64,000 nucleotides of DNA from Scortum barcoo (lineage: Eukaryota; Chordata; Actinopteri; Centrarchiformes; Terapontidae): the NCBI GenBank assembly GCA_023238725.1, contig CM041531.1, positions 2,392,102-2,456,101 of the forward strand, in the 5' to 3' direction. The translations under genes were made by a program, and so were the position numbers. Positions 1-12,000 of the stretch are shown here, piece after piece (position 1 is the stretch's first letter; each line of letters starts with the position of its first letter). Below the pieces are notes generated by a model. That model saw only the letters and a program-made list of their open reading frames with translations. It did not search any database and was not told the DNA's origin.

Positions 1-205
1 GGTCAAGGGACAGGTCAGGGGGGCAGACCAGGTCCAACAGGGACAGGTCCAGGGGGGGGGGCAGACCAGGAGGGGTGACATACCAGAGGGGACATACTGA
101 GGGGGCAACAGGAGGAAGGTCAGACCAGGGCAAAACCAGGTCCAACTGGGGGGGGTGGCAGACAAGGAGGGGGGACGGACCAGGTTCAATGAGGGTGGGG
201 GCAGA
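1..205. repeat. G-rich degenerate minisatellite
   Basis: The first 205 bases are built from irregular copies of blocks such as CAGACCAGG, GGGACAGGTC and GTCCAAC separated by long G runs. No reading frame or known element is visible. The array probably continues to the left of the window. Confidence 0.7.
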
Positions 206-1828
206 CCTGCAGCTCCTCCTATAAAGACACTTTATTAATCTGTTCTTATGTTAAAAAAAACAGAAGAAGAAGAAGAATTTTCCAATAATAATAAACATAT
301 TGATCGATAAATCCACCTTTCAAAAACATCCCCAAATAATCACATTTGACTCTCAGGTGAACACACACCTGAGTGAAATTCATCCAACAGGACTGTTTCC
401 TGTGAACTGTCTGTGTGAAGCTTCACTTTTATTATTAATATGTAATAATAATTTAATACTCAGTCCTGTCTGTGTGTTTTTACATCTTCATATTGTTACA
501 TCTCTGTTTATATTAATATTTATCACCACGTCAGCACATCTGTCTCAGCAGTATTATATTTCTATTTATAGTCTAATTTATATTCTTATATTTTATCTTA
601 GTGTTTTATTTTATTTTCTGCTCTCTGTATTTAGTGTGTAATTATCTGTGTGAGTTTCGTAACTGCTCCGTTAATATTTGTTGTTTACATGACAAATAAA
701 TCTGTAATCTTGAAAACTGCCTTTATACTGTCAGAGGGAATAATCAATTATGATATAGTCTATTGATTACAAATAACAACAACATACAAATCATTAAATA
801 AACATATCACATGAAAGTAGACTGAACATTTGTCATCATGTTCATGTAGATTTTTTTTTATATCCAACTAAAGCAAGTTTCATGCCACAATTGATATTGA
901 ATATAAAAAATACATTATAATGTCACTGAAAACAAACTTTTACGTTTTCCCCTGTGGACCCAAACAGTAATGTAATATATAAATTATTTGTTCCTATATT
1001 ACATGATGTTGTCATACATGTTACCTATATGGTGATATGTTATTATCACATAATCACATCCTCTGGACACATGAAGATGTAAGTTCATAACACATATATA
1101 ACACCAATACTGACATTTGTATATGTACATATATTAAAAATTCTGTATGATGAATTTTCACACATTAACATACATATTTGTTTGGGCTGTACATATATGG
1201 AAATACAATTTTATTTCATTTTTACATGGGGATTATCAAGGTCAGAGCTATATATCTCTATATAAATGATATTAAACTAAATGTGTGAGTTGGGAATGTC
1301 TTTGTCATAAATAACATATTGAACTGATTAAAATCTCTCTGTTTTAAGCGTTTCATTCAGTGACCTACATTCAGCCGCTGCTGATGAAACTGCTGATAAA
1401 ACAAAATGTTCGGCGGTCACAGTAAAGAGAACAGCGGCGCCATCCTGTGGTTTATCAACACAAGGAGACTGTATTTATACTGCAGAGTGTGCACAGATAC
1501 AGTGATAATACACAAAATAGACTGTAATAAACATAATAAACTATCTGTAGGAGACACAACAGACTGTATATAACTACATAAAAGATGTATATAAATATAT
1601 GTAATAGATTTATAAAAAAATATGGTTTATATGAAGCAGTCGGTGGCAGTGAAATTCTTCTTCTCAAACTCCCTCTAACAGTTATAAAACAATATGCACA
1701 GAGGAACATCACACAAATAAAACAAGAAAAACAGAAGACAGAAAGCAAAAGAAAAATATATAAAACATATATTAAATGGTATAATGATAAAGGGATGATT
1801 TATCAGGATAATAAAATCACATCCGTTC
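206..1828. other. AT-rich intergenic stretch, no gene seen
   Basis: This stretch is AT-rich with many stop codons in all frames. The short open frames here have low-complexity or hydrophobic content without domain signatures or splice context. I see nothing that supports a gene. Confidence 0.6.
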
Positions 1829-4520
1829 CGATTCATCTTCTTCTTCTTCATCTTCTTCATCCGCTCGGTCCGGGACCGGGTCGCGGAGGCAGCAGTCTGA
1901 GCAGAGATGCCCAGACTTCCCTCACCCCAGACACTTCCTCCAGCTCTTCCGGGGGGATTCCCGAGGCGTTCCCAGGCCAGCCGAGAGACATAGTTTCTCC
2001 AGCGTGTCCTGGGTCTCATTCCCCGAGGCCTCCTCCCGATTACCCAGGGGGACATGGGACATGGAACACCTCCCTAGGGAGGCGTCCTTCACAGGGGGCA
2101 TCCAAAACAGATGCCCAAGCACCACCTCAGCCTGATCTCCTCGGCGATGCGATGCAGAGCATGGCACTCACTCGAGCTCCTCCCGAGTGACCGGAGCTTC
2201 AGCTCACCCTATCTCTAAGGGAGCGCCCAGCCACCCTCAGGAAACTTTCGGCCGCTTGTATCCGCGATCTTGTCCTTTCGGTCATTACCCAAAGTTCATG
2301 ACCATAGGTGAGGGTGGGAGAACCTTTTTATGGAGGTCCGGCACTCAGCTCTTCTTCAGCCTTGACCGACCAATCTTCGACTCACTTGCACTGACTCACC
2401 AATTTCCGTCCTGCAATCGCTCCGAGTTTTCCCTCACTTCGTGAACAAGACCCCGAGATACTTGAACTCCTCCACTTGCGAGGCAGGACCTCTCTCACCC
2501 ACCTGGAGAGGGCATGCCACCCTTTTCCGTCGAGAACCAGTGCAGGTGAACCTTCACCCATGCAGACCACTCAGCCATGCCTTGCACACTCGGTCCTGGC
2601 TGAGAAGCACCGCTCCAAATGCTGAAGGTCCTGGCCTGATGGCCATGAAACATCATCCTGAAAAAGCAGAGATGAAATCCTGGTTCCCAAACCACGGTCA
2701 GGACATCCCTCCGGCCCCTGGCTACGCCTAACCTGTCCAAGTCCTGCCGGAGTCCATAAGACCTTAGCCCTGAACAGCACGTGGACCCGGTGACAAAGGG
2801 CAACCCTGCACGGGAGTGACCAACTATGACAATGGAACCAACAGGTCTGACTTACTGCTAACAGCTCTGTCCTCCTGGTCGTGCAGAGAGCAGTCCCGGA
2901 GAAGGCCCCAACATGCAGGGACCCCACAGAATACCCTGAGGGACACTCCCAACACTCTTTGACAGGTCAATGCCTTCTCCAGATCCACAAAGCACATGTG
3001 GACTGGTTGGGCAAACTCCCATAAACCCTCAAGCACCCTGGACCCAGAGAAGCTGGAGGGTATATAGAGCTGGTCCACCAGTGTCCCAGTTCCACGACCA
3101 GGATGGACCAAAACTGCATTGTTCCTCCTGACTTGTTGAGTGAGGCACCTCCCAGCCTGAACCTCCTCAAGGGGACACCCCAGGCTCCCCAGAGGTTCCC
3201 AGGGACTCCAAAACGTCTCCAGGCACCCTGCCACTCCAGACCTGGCAATGGCAGGCTGAGTCCCAAGACCAGCCCCACAACATCAAGAGATTTGGAGGTA
3301 CTCAGGGCATCACCATTGGATCTCATCCACCCAGCCTTGCCAGGCTTGATTTTCTCCACTCGTGACTTGGCTTGGGTGACTCCTTTCCACTGTCCCCAGT
3401 TTGCCAGGCCTGTAAACAGGCACTCCAGAGTACTTTGCCAGGGTGATGGCCAGGCTCCACCTCTAACCCAACACAGGCAATTGGGAGATCAAGTCCCCAT
3501 CCTCGGTTGGATGACAGATGTCCCCAGTTGAAGTATTTTTTCCACCGTCCGACATGCACTGTTTAGGTCCCAACAGCTGTGCCCCACCTCTGAGCAACAG
3601 TGTTGGCACGGTTAGAGGCAGGTATTTCCTCCAATCCTCCTCCACCTCAGAACTCCCCAGACCAGTCCAATTTCCTCCCCCCAGGAGCGAGGTGCGGCTT
3701 GGCTCCGCCTGCCTCAACTCCACCACCGCCCTAAACCTACCAGGACTCTCCCAGTTCTTCAACTAGCCTGGCATCCCTGCAGGTCCACCCACTCGGGTCC
3801 CCCCGCCTCCCTCGGACTGTGAGAGGCACTCTTCCGGAGGTGTTGAAGACCTCCCTGACAGAGGCAAGGGACTCAATCCAGGCTCCAGCCTTCTGTGACC
3901 AGCTTTCCTGGAGGTGGGATTGACCTCCCTGACAGAGGGCAGACGAACTCGGGCCAGGTCTGTCCACTTTTTGCCTCCAACCGCCATTGTCCAATTCCTC
4001 CTCTGCCAGCGGATCAAACTCACCACCAGGTGGTGATCGGTTACAATCAGCCCCTCTCTTTACGCTTCCAGACATACGCCGGAGATCAGATCCCAACTCA
4101 TCGACCTAGGACCCCTGGACCAGGTCCCAACGACATTATGGTGGTGGGGCCGTTCAGCCTCAGACCAGCATCAAGAACACCACTGTTCAGTCAGGCCGTT
4201 CCTCCCGAACCTCACTTTGCCAGGATTGAGAGCCTCCCCTGTGTTCCCAGTGAGCCCCACTACCTCACGACGGCTCCAGAAGGCTCGTTTGTAGGCAAAC
4301 ACTGCACAAACAACAGCAAGACTAGCTTGGCCCAGGGAAGCGACCCTGAATCCTTCATGAACTTGGCGGCTGAGCTTGCCAAAAGCAAGCCCAGCTAGAT
4401 CCAGAGTATGGGGACAGGCGGTAGATGCCCAGCCCAAGTATTTCTAGCCAGGCTGCGGCTCCTTCCCCCAGGCTCAATCCCTAGCCACTCTGTGTTGGTC
4501 GGGGCCCCGGTATGACCCAA
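1829..4520 (-). mobile_element. Decayed non-LTR retrotransposon (LINE), reverse transcriptase remnants
   Basis: Minus-strand translations in shifting frames resemble a LINE polyprotein. Near 4030-3900 there is a degraded stretch around SLIRWQRRNWT, matching the end of the endonuclease. Near 3050-2980 is WEFAQPVHMCFVDLEKA, a reverse-transcriptase motif. Near 2680-2650 is ISSLLFQDDV, a degraded form of the catalytic LLFADDV box. Near 2020-1950 is RPRTRWRNYVSRLAWERLG, a C-terminal motif common in fish LINE proteins. The element reads right to left and ends at about 1829 in a GAA/GAT-rich tail, as expected for a LINE 3' end. Many frameshifts and stops make it inactive. The clade is not assigned. 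Confidence 0.8.
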
Positions 4521-4542
4521 TGTGACCTACTGAACTCCAGCA

Positions 4543-5600
4543 TCAGCAACAGGAAAGTAGCCCGAACAAAATGTTTGTGTGTGTAAGAGGGCAGGCCCGT
4601 CACCTAGAGAACCCTTAAAGGCTAGACAACAAGCTCCTAGGATCATTTATCCAGGGCAACAAACCCCTAATAAGGTGATAAGGAGAATATGTTTTCAGGA
4701 TATTTTTTATCAATTTCAGTTAGTGGTATAAAAGAAATGTAATTAATTTGATATAGTACAATTAAAATCTCACACTTGATTTATCCTTTATTTACATTTA
4801 AATTTCACTTTTCACAAAAGAAAAAAAAATAAAAAAAATGATGGCTTCAGTATTTATTCACCAAATTGTATTGTTTAACACTGTGGAGAAAAATGTGAAA
4901 CACTCTTTGACAGTGTAAAATAAAGAAATATTATGTTTTAAACACTTTTTATGGAGGTTAATGTTGAGGATACTTGGATTTCTGAACTTTTTTAAAACAA
5001 CTGCACTTCTAATCGATGAAAATAATCAGCATCTCTGCAACAGATTAGACAGTATTTAATCTACAGTTATTTCTCAAAGGTCTTTCTTTCATAAACTAAT
5101 CTCCTTCTTAAACCTGAACAGGATCCACAAACTGATGTTTTTCTCCACTTTCTGAATTTAATTGACCACATAACTAACCGATTAATTGAGAAAATAATAA
5201 TCACCACGCTAGGCCATCCCGTACCTCAGCAGACAGCATCGTGTTGTTTATTACAGTTATTTCAAAGCAGGATTTTCTAAAAACCCTTCTATAATCCACA
5301 AACTGATGTTTTTCTCCACTTTCTGAATTTAATTGACCACATAACTAACCGATTAATTGAGAAAATAATAATCACCACGCTGGCCATCCCGTACCTCAGC
5401 AGACAGCATCGTGTTGTTTATTTTGCAGGATTTTGTGTTTGAGGACGGCAGCTCGTTTGTTAGCTTGCATTTAAAATAGATTATTGCAGCTGCGATCAAT
5501 CTGTTGGTTGGTTATGAAATGTGACGAACTTCAGCAACAGGAAAGTAAGTAACAACAAAATGTTTGTGTGTGTAAGAGAGGAAGAGAATTAAAGTAGACC
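4543..5600. repeat. Duplicated segments flanking the LINE remnant
   Basis: Two repeat structures overlap here. First, a roughly 129-base segment at 5123-5252 recurs almost identically at 5294-5422, both ending in GCATCGTGTTGTTTA, which is a local tandem duplication. Second, a segment at about 4543-4595 (CAGCAACAGGAAAGTA ... AAAATGTTTGTGTGTGTAAG) recurs at about 5532-5580. The duplicated blocks contain no plausible coding sequence. Confidence 0.75.
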
Positions 5601-5627
5601 AAAGCAAACATAATAATGATATATGTT

Positions 5628-5633
5628 TTTATT
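5628..5633 (-). terminator. Candidate polyadenylation signal of ZP-A
   Basis: An AATAAA hexamer on the minus strand lies about 450 bases past the ZP-A stop codon. It is the first clear signal I noticed downstream, but transcript evidence would be needed to confirm its use. Confidence 0.35.
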
Positions 5634-6080
5634 GATCAATTAAGGAATCGTCATTTACTTTAGCTGTAAAGGCCTAGCATGTAATGAATAGATGACGAAT
5701 TATGATTAGATATAACTGCACTAGATATATTTGTTTTAAATCATAATGATGCACATAACAGAAGCAGTTGTAAAAAGGAACAAGTAAAACCAACAAGTAA
5801 AAACCACGAGTGAATAACCATCCAGCAGCTGCAGTACTGAATGATCATTTAAAACTTCTTTTTTTTTTGCACTCTTCTTCTTTCTGTCTGAAGTATTTCC
5901 TCTTTCAGCTTATAGAAATACAGTTGTAGACATTTCTAAAAATGTTAACAAAGAATTCATTCATTTAAAAATGCACATAATTATTCGAGCATCCAACATC
6001 TCATAGCAAAAATAATCAAAATAGCTTCATATTGAAAGTAATACAGAATACAGAAGTGATATTCTGCATACACCGCTGTC

Positions 6081-9000
6081 TTAGTTTTCAAACACGGGCA
6101 GAGGTTGGTATTTGACCTTTGACATTTTGGTTTTGTACATGACCACCGCACTGATCATGCCGACAGCTGCCAGGAGACATCCAGCGATGAAAACCAGGTT
6201 CAGGTTCAGGTTCATCACTGCAGGATAAGAGAAGCACAGTTTGAATTTGATCTTTTCTGACGTCTAACTGGGACTAAAACTCTCCTCGTTCTCATACCTG
6301 GACTGCCGGTGCGCTCTGCTGATCTCCTTAGGCGCAGGGGACCCTGGGAAACAAAGTGGCCGCGTACTCTGGGTGACAACCTCTCTCTTTCGGCGGTAAT
6401 TAGCTATAGACGATGCAGAGTTGATGCATCCCCGAGAGCATCTGGTGTTGGGGTTTCCTGCCTCACACATCATGACCGAGCAGCTAATGTACACCTGAAT
6501 ACAACAGGACACGCCGTCAGTACGTCTTCAACCAGGTTCAACATACGAGATCAGACCAAAGACAGTCAAAAACAGGTTGAATTTTCACTGTCAGCACTGA
6601 GTCAGGCATCAAATTCACAATGTGACAGAATATAATTATAAGAATCAACTCAAATGGGGAACCAAAGCTCAAAGAAACAGAGCCAATCCTGAAACACCTG
6701 AAACAATTACCACATTTCTGCAAAAAGGTTAGATGAAAAAAATAGGAATAATGTAAAAAGAAAAGCTAAACTGTACTTCTTATGTCTGATCTGCCTCCCA
6801 TGGCCCCTTTTTGAGCCACTTTTTAAAAATAAAATGTTCTTATTTTATATCTATTTTCTTTTATATTCAGCGATTTCTGACATGAATCATTTTAAGTTTA
6901 TCAGTTTTTAATGTGATAAGTCTCTCAGATTTTTAGAGATTTGGTTCTTTTTTTAACTAGATGGCCTTTCATTCATTCATTTATCCTTTATTTGAAATCT
7001 TGAGGAATCACTGAAGGCATGCCAGAATAAACATAAAGCAAAAGAAATTCAAAAGCGGAGTAGTTTATTATCATGGTTTTAAATTGACCTGTAGGTAGAA
7101 TTGTATTAAGTTTTAATGTGTTTTAATCTGTGCACAGCAAAAACTAAAAGCAGTTTTCCCAGATTCAGCTTTTCAGTGCAGCATTTCTAACATCAGCCAA
7201 TCACTTGAATTAATAAAGAAGTGATGCATGATGGGAAGTTGTCATTAAGGGTCTTATAAATTAATAGAAAGCAAGGCCGGTCATGTCTTTTTACCCATCC
7301 TTTTTATACAAGATGCAAAGATGAGTGGAATAACTGTCAGCAGTGATAAATCTAAACTGAATTAGGGGGTTAAGAGCGGAGGCGAGTCCATAGATGATAT
7401 CACCATAATCCAGGACAGACAGGAAGACAGCCTCAATTATCCACTTCCTTCTGAACATCAGCTGTTTCTGTACAATTTTTTGTCGTAACTTGCTGACAAG
7501 TGTGTCGATGTGAAATTTAAATGTAAGTTTTTGATCAAGGCAGTTACCCAGATATTTATAAAAATATATATAGTTAGTCTTGTTTGAGGTTAGATCTAAA
7601 TTAAAAAGGTGCATTTTTTAAAAAAGCTTGTAGGGGGATGTAATATTGTTATCAATAATTCAGAATAAGACAGGACCCAATATTTAACCTTGTGGAGCCC
7701 CAATATCACAAATTCTCTGTGTCAGATGCTTTAGATCGACAAAGAGCTCTTTCTTTCCTTTCTTAACATCGGATAAAATATGATTTTTAAGCAAAGTAGT
7801 AGTTTACAAGCTGTGGCTTTAGTATAAAGATGTGTTATTTCATACTGTGGATTTATTGAAGGTCAGTGGCCGAAACACTGTGTCTCTAATAAAGTTAGTG
7901 CCGACTGTGCAAGCTTAGCAAAAGTTATCAGATGAACAAAGGAAAATGTGATTTTTTTTCTATTTCCTGAAGCATTCAGAGCTGTTGCAGAGACATTTAC
8001 AGCCACTTGCTCTAACCAGTAACACTATTCGTCACCTGGTCATGCTGGCCGATGAACTTGAAGGCCTCCATGCTGAACTTGAACTGTCTCTCGTGGTCGG
8101 AGGAATAGATTTCAACAGTCGGGTCCACTTTACACCTAGTTAGAGCATAACAAAGTCAAATGAATAAATATTTCTCTGTGTCTTACAAGGGCCATTTCAG
8201 GAGCGGACAACATTTACTAATAAATGCTAGAAATAAATGATGTTGTTGTGCCATCTGATGCCACCAGGGGGTGCACTCATGCCTACCCATTTTCAATGAT
8301 GGAGTAGGTTGGCTGGTAGTTTGGGTTGTCATAAGGTGCAGCTCTGCAGGACTCCACAAACAGCTCAGTGTTGTTGACGGAGGAGGAGGCCTCTATCTGC
8401 ATGTAGATCCTGCTCCCGATGTCGTACTCCAGAGGGTATGAGTTCGGATCGATCATGTCCTGGAACTGGTTGTCGGGGTAGAACTCAAAGTTGTAGGTGA
8501 ACGTGCCGAAGCCTCTTTCCCACACTGTGACGTTCCTCCTGTGGGCCATGAAGCCCAGAGTCACGTTTCCACGTTTGGGGTACTGACAGTAGAACTGCAC
8601 CTCCAGCAGGTGTTTTCTGGTGATCACGTCTCCTACGTTGTCGACCGTGGTGATCTCATTCTTGAACATAAGATTGTCATCGTCTTCCTGCAGAGTAGAA
8701 GGTTTTGGATTCAGCTCTGGTGCCGATAATGAAAAGCAAAAGCAACACTAACAGCCGAAAGAAGAGCAGAGTACGAGACAAATGACCCCGAGTTACCTCG
8801 ATCTGAGTGCCACAGGCGTTGAGGGGAATGATGGCGACGATGTGAGTGCTGTTAGAGTGTCTCTGGAGGCTGCAGTCGGTGTTGGCGGGGTCATTGAGCC
8901 GCAAATGATCCTCACGGAGTCCATTGAATGAAGATTTCTCAACCTCCACTGTCATCGTCGACTCAGAGCAGATCACATTGGCCTTAACTGGAGCAGGATC

Positions 9001-12000
9001 AGTCAAGAATCAAGAATCTTTATTGTCATCATGTTTTCACATAACGAAATTAAGATTGGTGACTTCCAGCTTTAAACATAAATATATGTAAAAATGTGTA
9101 ATATGTATATATTAAAAAGCACTTATACACATCAAGCTGGAAAACTGTGTATTTTTGACAATATATTGTGGGTTAATACCTTTATGTATTACTTTATATA
9201 TTCTCTAAGCAATAATAAATGTTATATTGCTGTATGTATGTTGAAGATCTAATGTTTGCAGAATCAGTGACATCTTTTAAATCACTTTTCTTATTATCTT
9301 ATTAAATAAAACCTTTCATTAATGTGTTTGTATCAGGTGGTATATGAGCCTTGTATGTTGGAGTCTTTCTGCCCTCTAGTGGTCGTGCTTAATGCAGCTT
9401 TAAAGGTTTCCTGTGCAGTCGAGTGTCACGATGCACAGTTGCCTATAGGTGGCAGTAATACACCAACAAAGAAAAGGAAGAAGAAGAAGGGATTTTTATG
9501 TATAATGTTTTGTTTTGAGTATTTTCTAATGTTACCAACAATGTTGCCAATATTTCATCACATCATTTAGCATGTGACATTGTGGTTGAAAAATTACAGC
9601 ATTACAGTTGTAAAGTTAGGCTAAAAAATATTAACATTAAAATAGCACTCAGACTCACCTTGCTTCCTTCCGATCTGCACCAGAACACACCTCATGTCGG
9701 ACTGATAGACGCGCCTGAAAAGATGAACTCTGATTTAACACTTTAACTGAGGAGAATAATGTCTGTCTCTCATTAAGCTTTTCCAGATTTTCACCAATAC
9801 ATGAAGAATGATTTGAATTTCTTCTGACTTCACGTTTTATGAATAATTGTAAATTATTTAGAATTGGTTCCTTATTTGTTCATAGCTTTTTTGATTTTCA
9901 TCTCTTTACCCTACCTTATAGCTTAAAAATGTATTTTACAAAACACCAGACAGAGGAATGTGACTTACTGTGAAGATAGGGCAATGATCTCCCATCTGTA
10001 AACCCACTCAATTACTTATTCTGTCATAAAATAAATGAACTAAAGGCTCACCCTGACACTGCTTCAACAACAAAGCAGATCGGGTAGTAGTCTCCCAGAT
10101 CATTCAGAGTGGGTGTCCACTTGATGACAAACTCGTCATGTGTGGTCCTGTGCTTGGTGGTATTCAGGGGCCCGGTGAAGATGATATCTTGTATTCTGCA
10201 GGACAACAAAACAAACGAACCACAGATTTCCTTGTTATCTTGTTGAAATGAGGAGATTTTCTTTACTGCCACATCGATCACGTCGGCTCTTGCTTACGTT
10301 GCATATGCAGCCTGTGCTTTGACTCTGATCTCCACCTCTTTGTTAACCTCTGCATCGATGCGAGCTCCGTATTCAGGTGTTGGGTGGATGAACTTTGGCA
10401 GGTAGAGTCCCTCCTGACACGAGGGAGCAGATGGGTCCACTGGAGTTAAAAAAAAAGATCCATTTAATTTAGAAAGTGCAATAAGTAAATAACACCTATG
10501 AGAAATATGCCACTGTCTCAATGGAAACTTTTCATAAAACCAAAAATAGCTTGATGTATAGTGGATGTAAAGTTGATGTTTTGGTTTTCACAGGCCTTCA
10601 TGGTGAGAAACTAAATTTATGGACAATAGCGAGTACATCATGTTAAAATTCTTCTGTATTTCTGAAATAATGGCTACAGCCAACTGTTACATCACACATC
10701 AGGTGTTGCCAGAGCTGCAATATGCATTAAAGTTTCAACCCAACCCAGGCATGTTTTTGATCATTGTAATTAAACAGAGATTGGCTCATCGGAAATATGG
10801 TCAGACAAATATGTGAACAAGTAAAACCCGACTTACCAAGTAAGGAGAATTGCAAAGGAACTTTACTGAGAGGTGGAGTGGTGGCATGCAGGCTTCTCTG
10901 GGAGGTGCTGTATGCTGGGGTAGTTGAAGTATACCACCACCATGGGGTTGTGGTTTGTGCTGCGGTTGTGGTTGTGGACCACCACCACCATGGGGTTGTG
11001 GTTTGTGCTGCGGTTGTGGTTGTGGACCACCACCACCATGGGGTTGTGGTTTGTGCTGCGGTTGTGGTTGGTGGTGTGGTTGTGGTTTGTGCTGCGGTTG
11101 TGGTTGTGGACCACCACCACCATGGGATTGTGGTTTGTTCTGCGGTTGTGGTTGGTGCTTCAGTTGTGGTTGTCGCTGGTGCTGTGGTTGTGGTTTGGCC
11201 CCACCACCACCACCATGGGACTGTGGTTGATGCTTCAGTTGTGGTTGGTGCTTCAGTTGTGGTTGTTGTTTCAGTTGTGGTTGTTGTTTCAGTTGTGGTT
11301 GTGGCTGGTGCAGTGGTTGTTGTTTGGCCCCACCACCACCACCATGGGACTGTGGTTGGTGCTTCAGTTGTGGTTGTGAACCACCACCATGAAGTTGTGG
11401 TTGGTGCTTCAGTTGTGGTTGGTGCAGCAGTTGTGTGGTTGGTGCTTCAGTTGTGGTTGTGCCCCACCACCACCACCATGGGACTGTGGTTGATGCTTCA
11501 GTTGTGGTTGGTGCTTCAGTTGTGGTTGGTGCTTCAGTTGTGGTTGTGAACCACCACCATGGGACTGTGGTTGGTGCTTCAGTTGTGGTTGTGCCCCACC
11601 ACCACCACCATGGGACTGTGGTTGATGCTTCAGTTGTGGTTGGTGCTTCAGTTGTGGTTGGTGCTTCAGTTGTGGTTGTGAACCACCACCATGAGGTTGT
11701 GCTTCAGTTGGTGCTTCAGTTGTGGTTGGTGCTTCAGTTGTGGTTGTGGCCCCACCACCACCACCATGGGACTGTGGTTGGTGCAGTGGTTGTGGGTGCT
11801 TGTCTCCTTCTCCTCACAGTCAGAGGAGCCCTGGAGGATCCGGATCCGTCTGTGTAGGCTAGAGTGATCTGCCTTTGTGGGAAGTCCTCCACCATCATCT
11901 CAAATCCATAAACTCTGGTGTCTGCACTGCCATAGTTGTAGTGTAACATGCAAGTGCCCTGACAAAGTGAATATTTAGTAGTTAGGTAAGGTGAAGCATC

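Noticed and set aside
300..641. A 113-residue hydrophobic open frame
   Set aside because: AT-rich chance frame without homology, splice context or initiation context.
1585..2190. A 201-residue plus-strand open frame
   Set aside because: It overlaps the antisense of the LINE 3' end and a low-complexity region; there is no domain or codon signal.
10924..11810. CRISPR-like array
   Set aside because: Repeats are contiguous coding minisatellites in a vertebrate genome, without regular unique spacers.
10797..11857. Long plus-strand open frames rich in Val, Cys-Gly or Leu-Trp across the ZP-A repeat
   Set aside because: They are antisense readings of the TTTEAP/WWW repeat inside an exon whose minus-strand splice sites and homology are clear.
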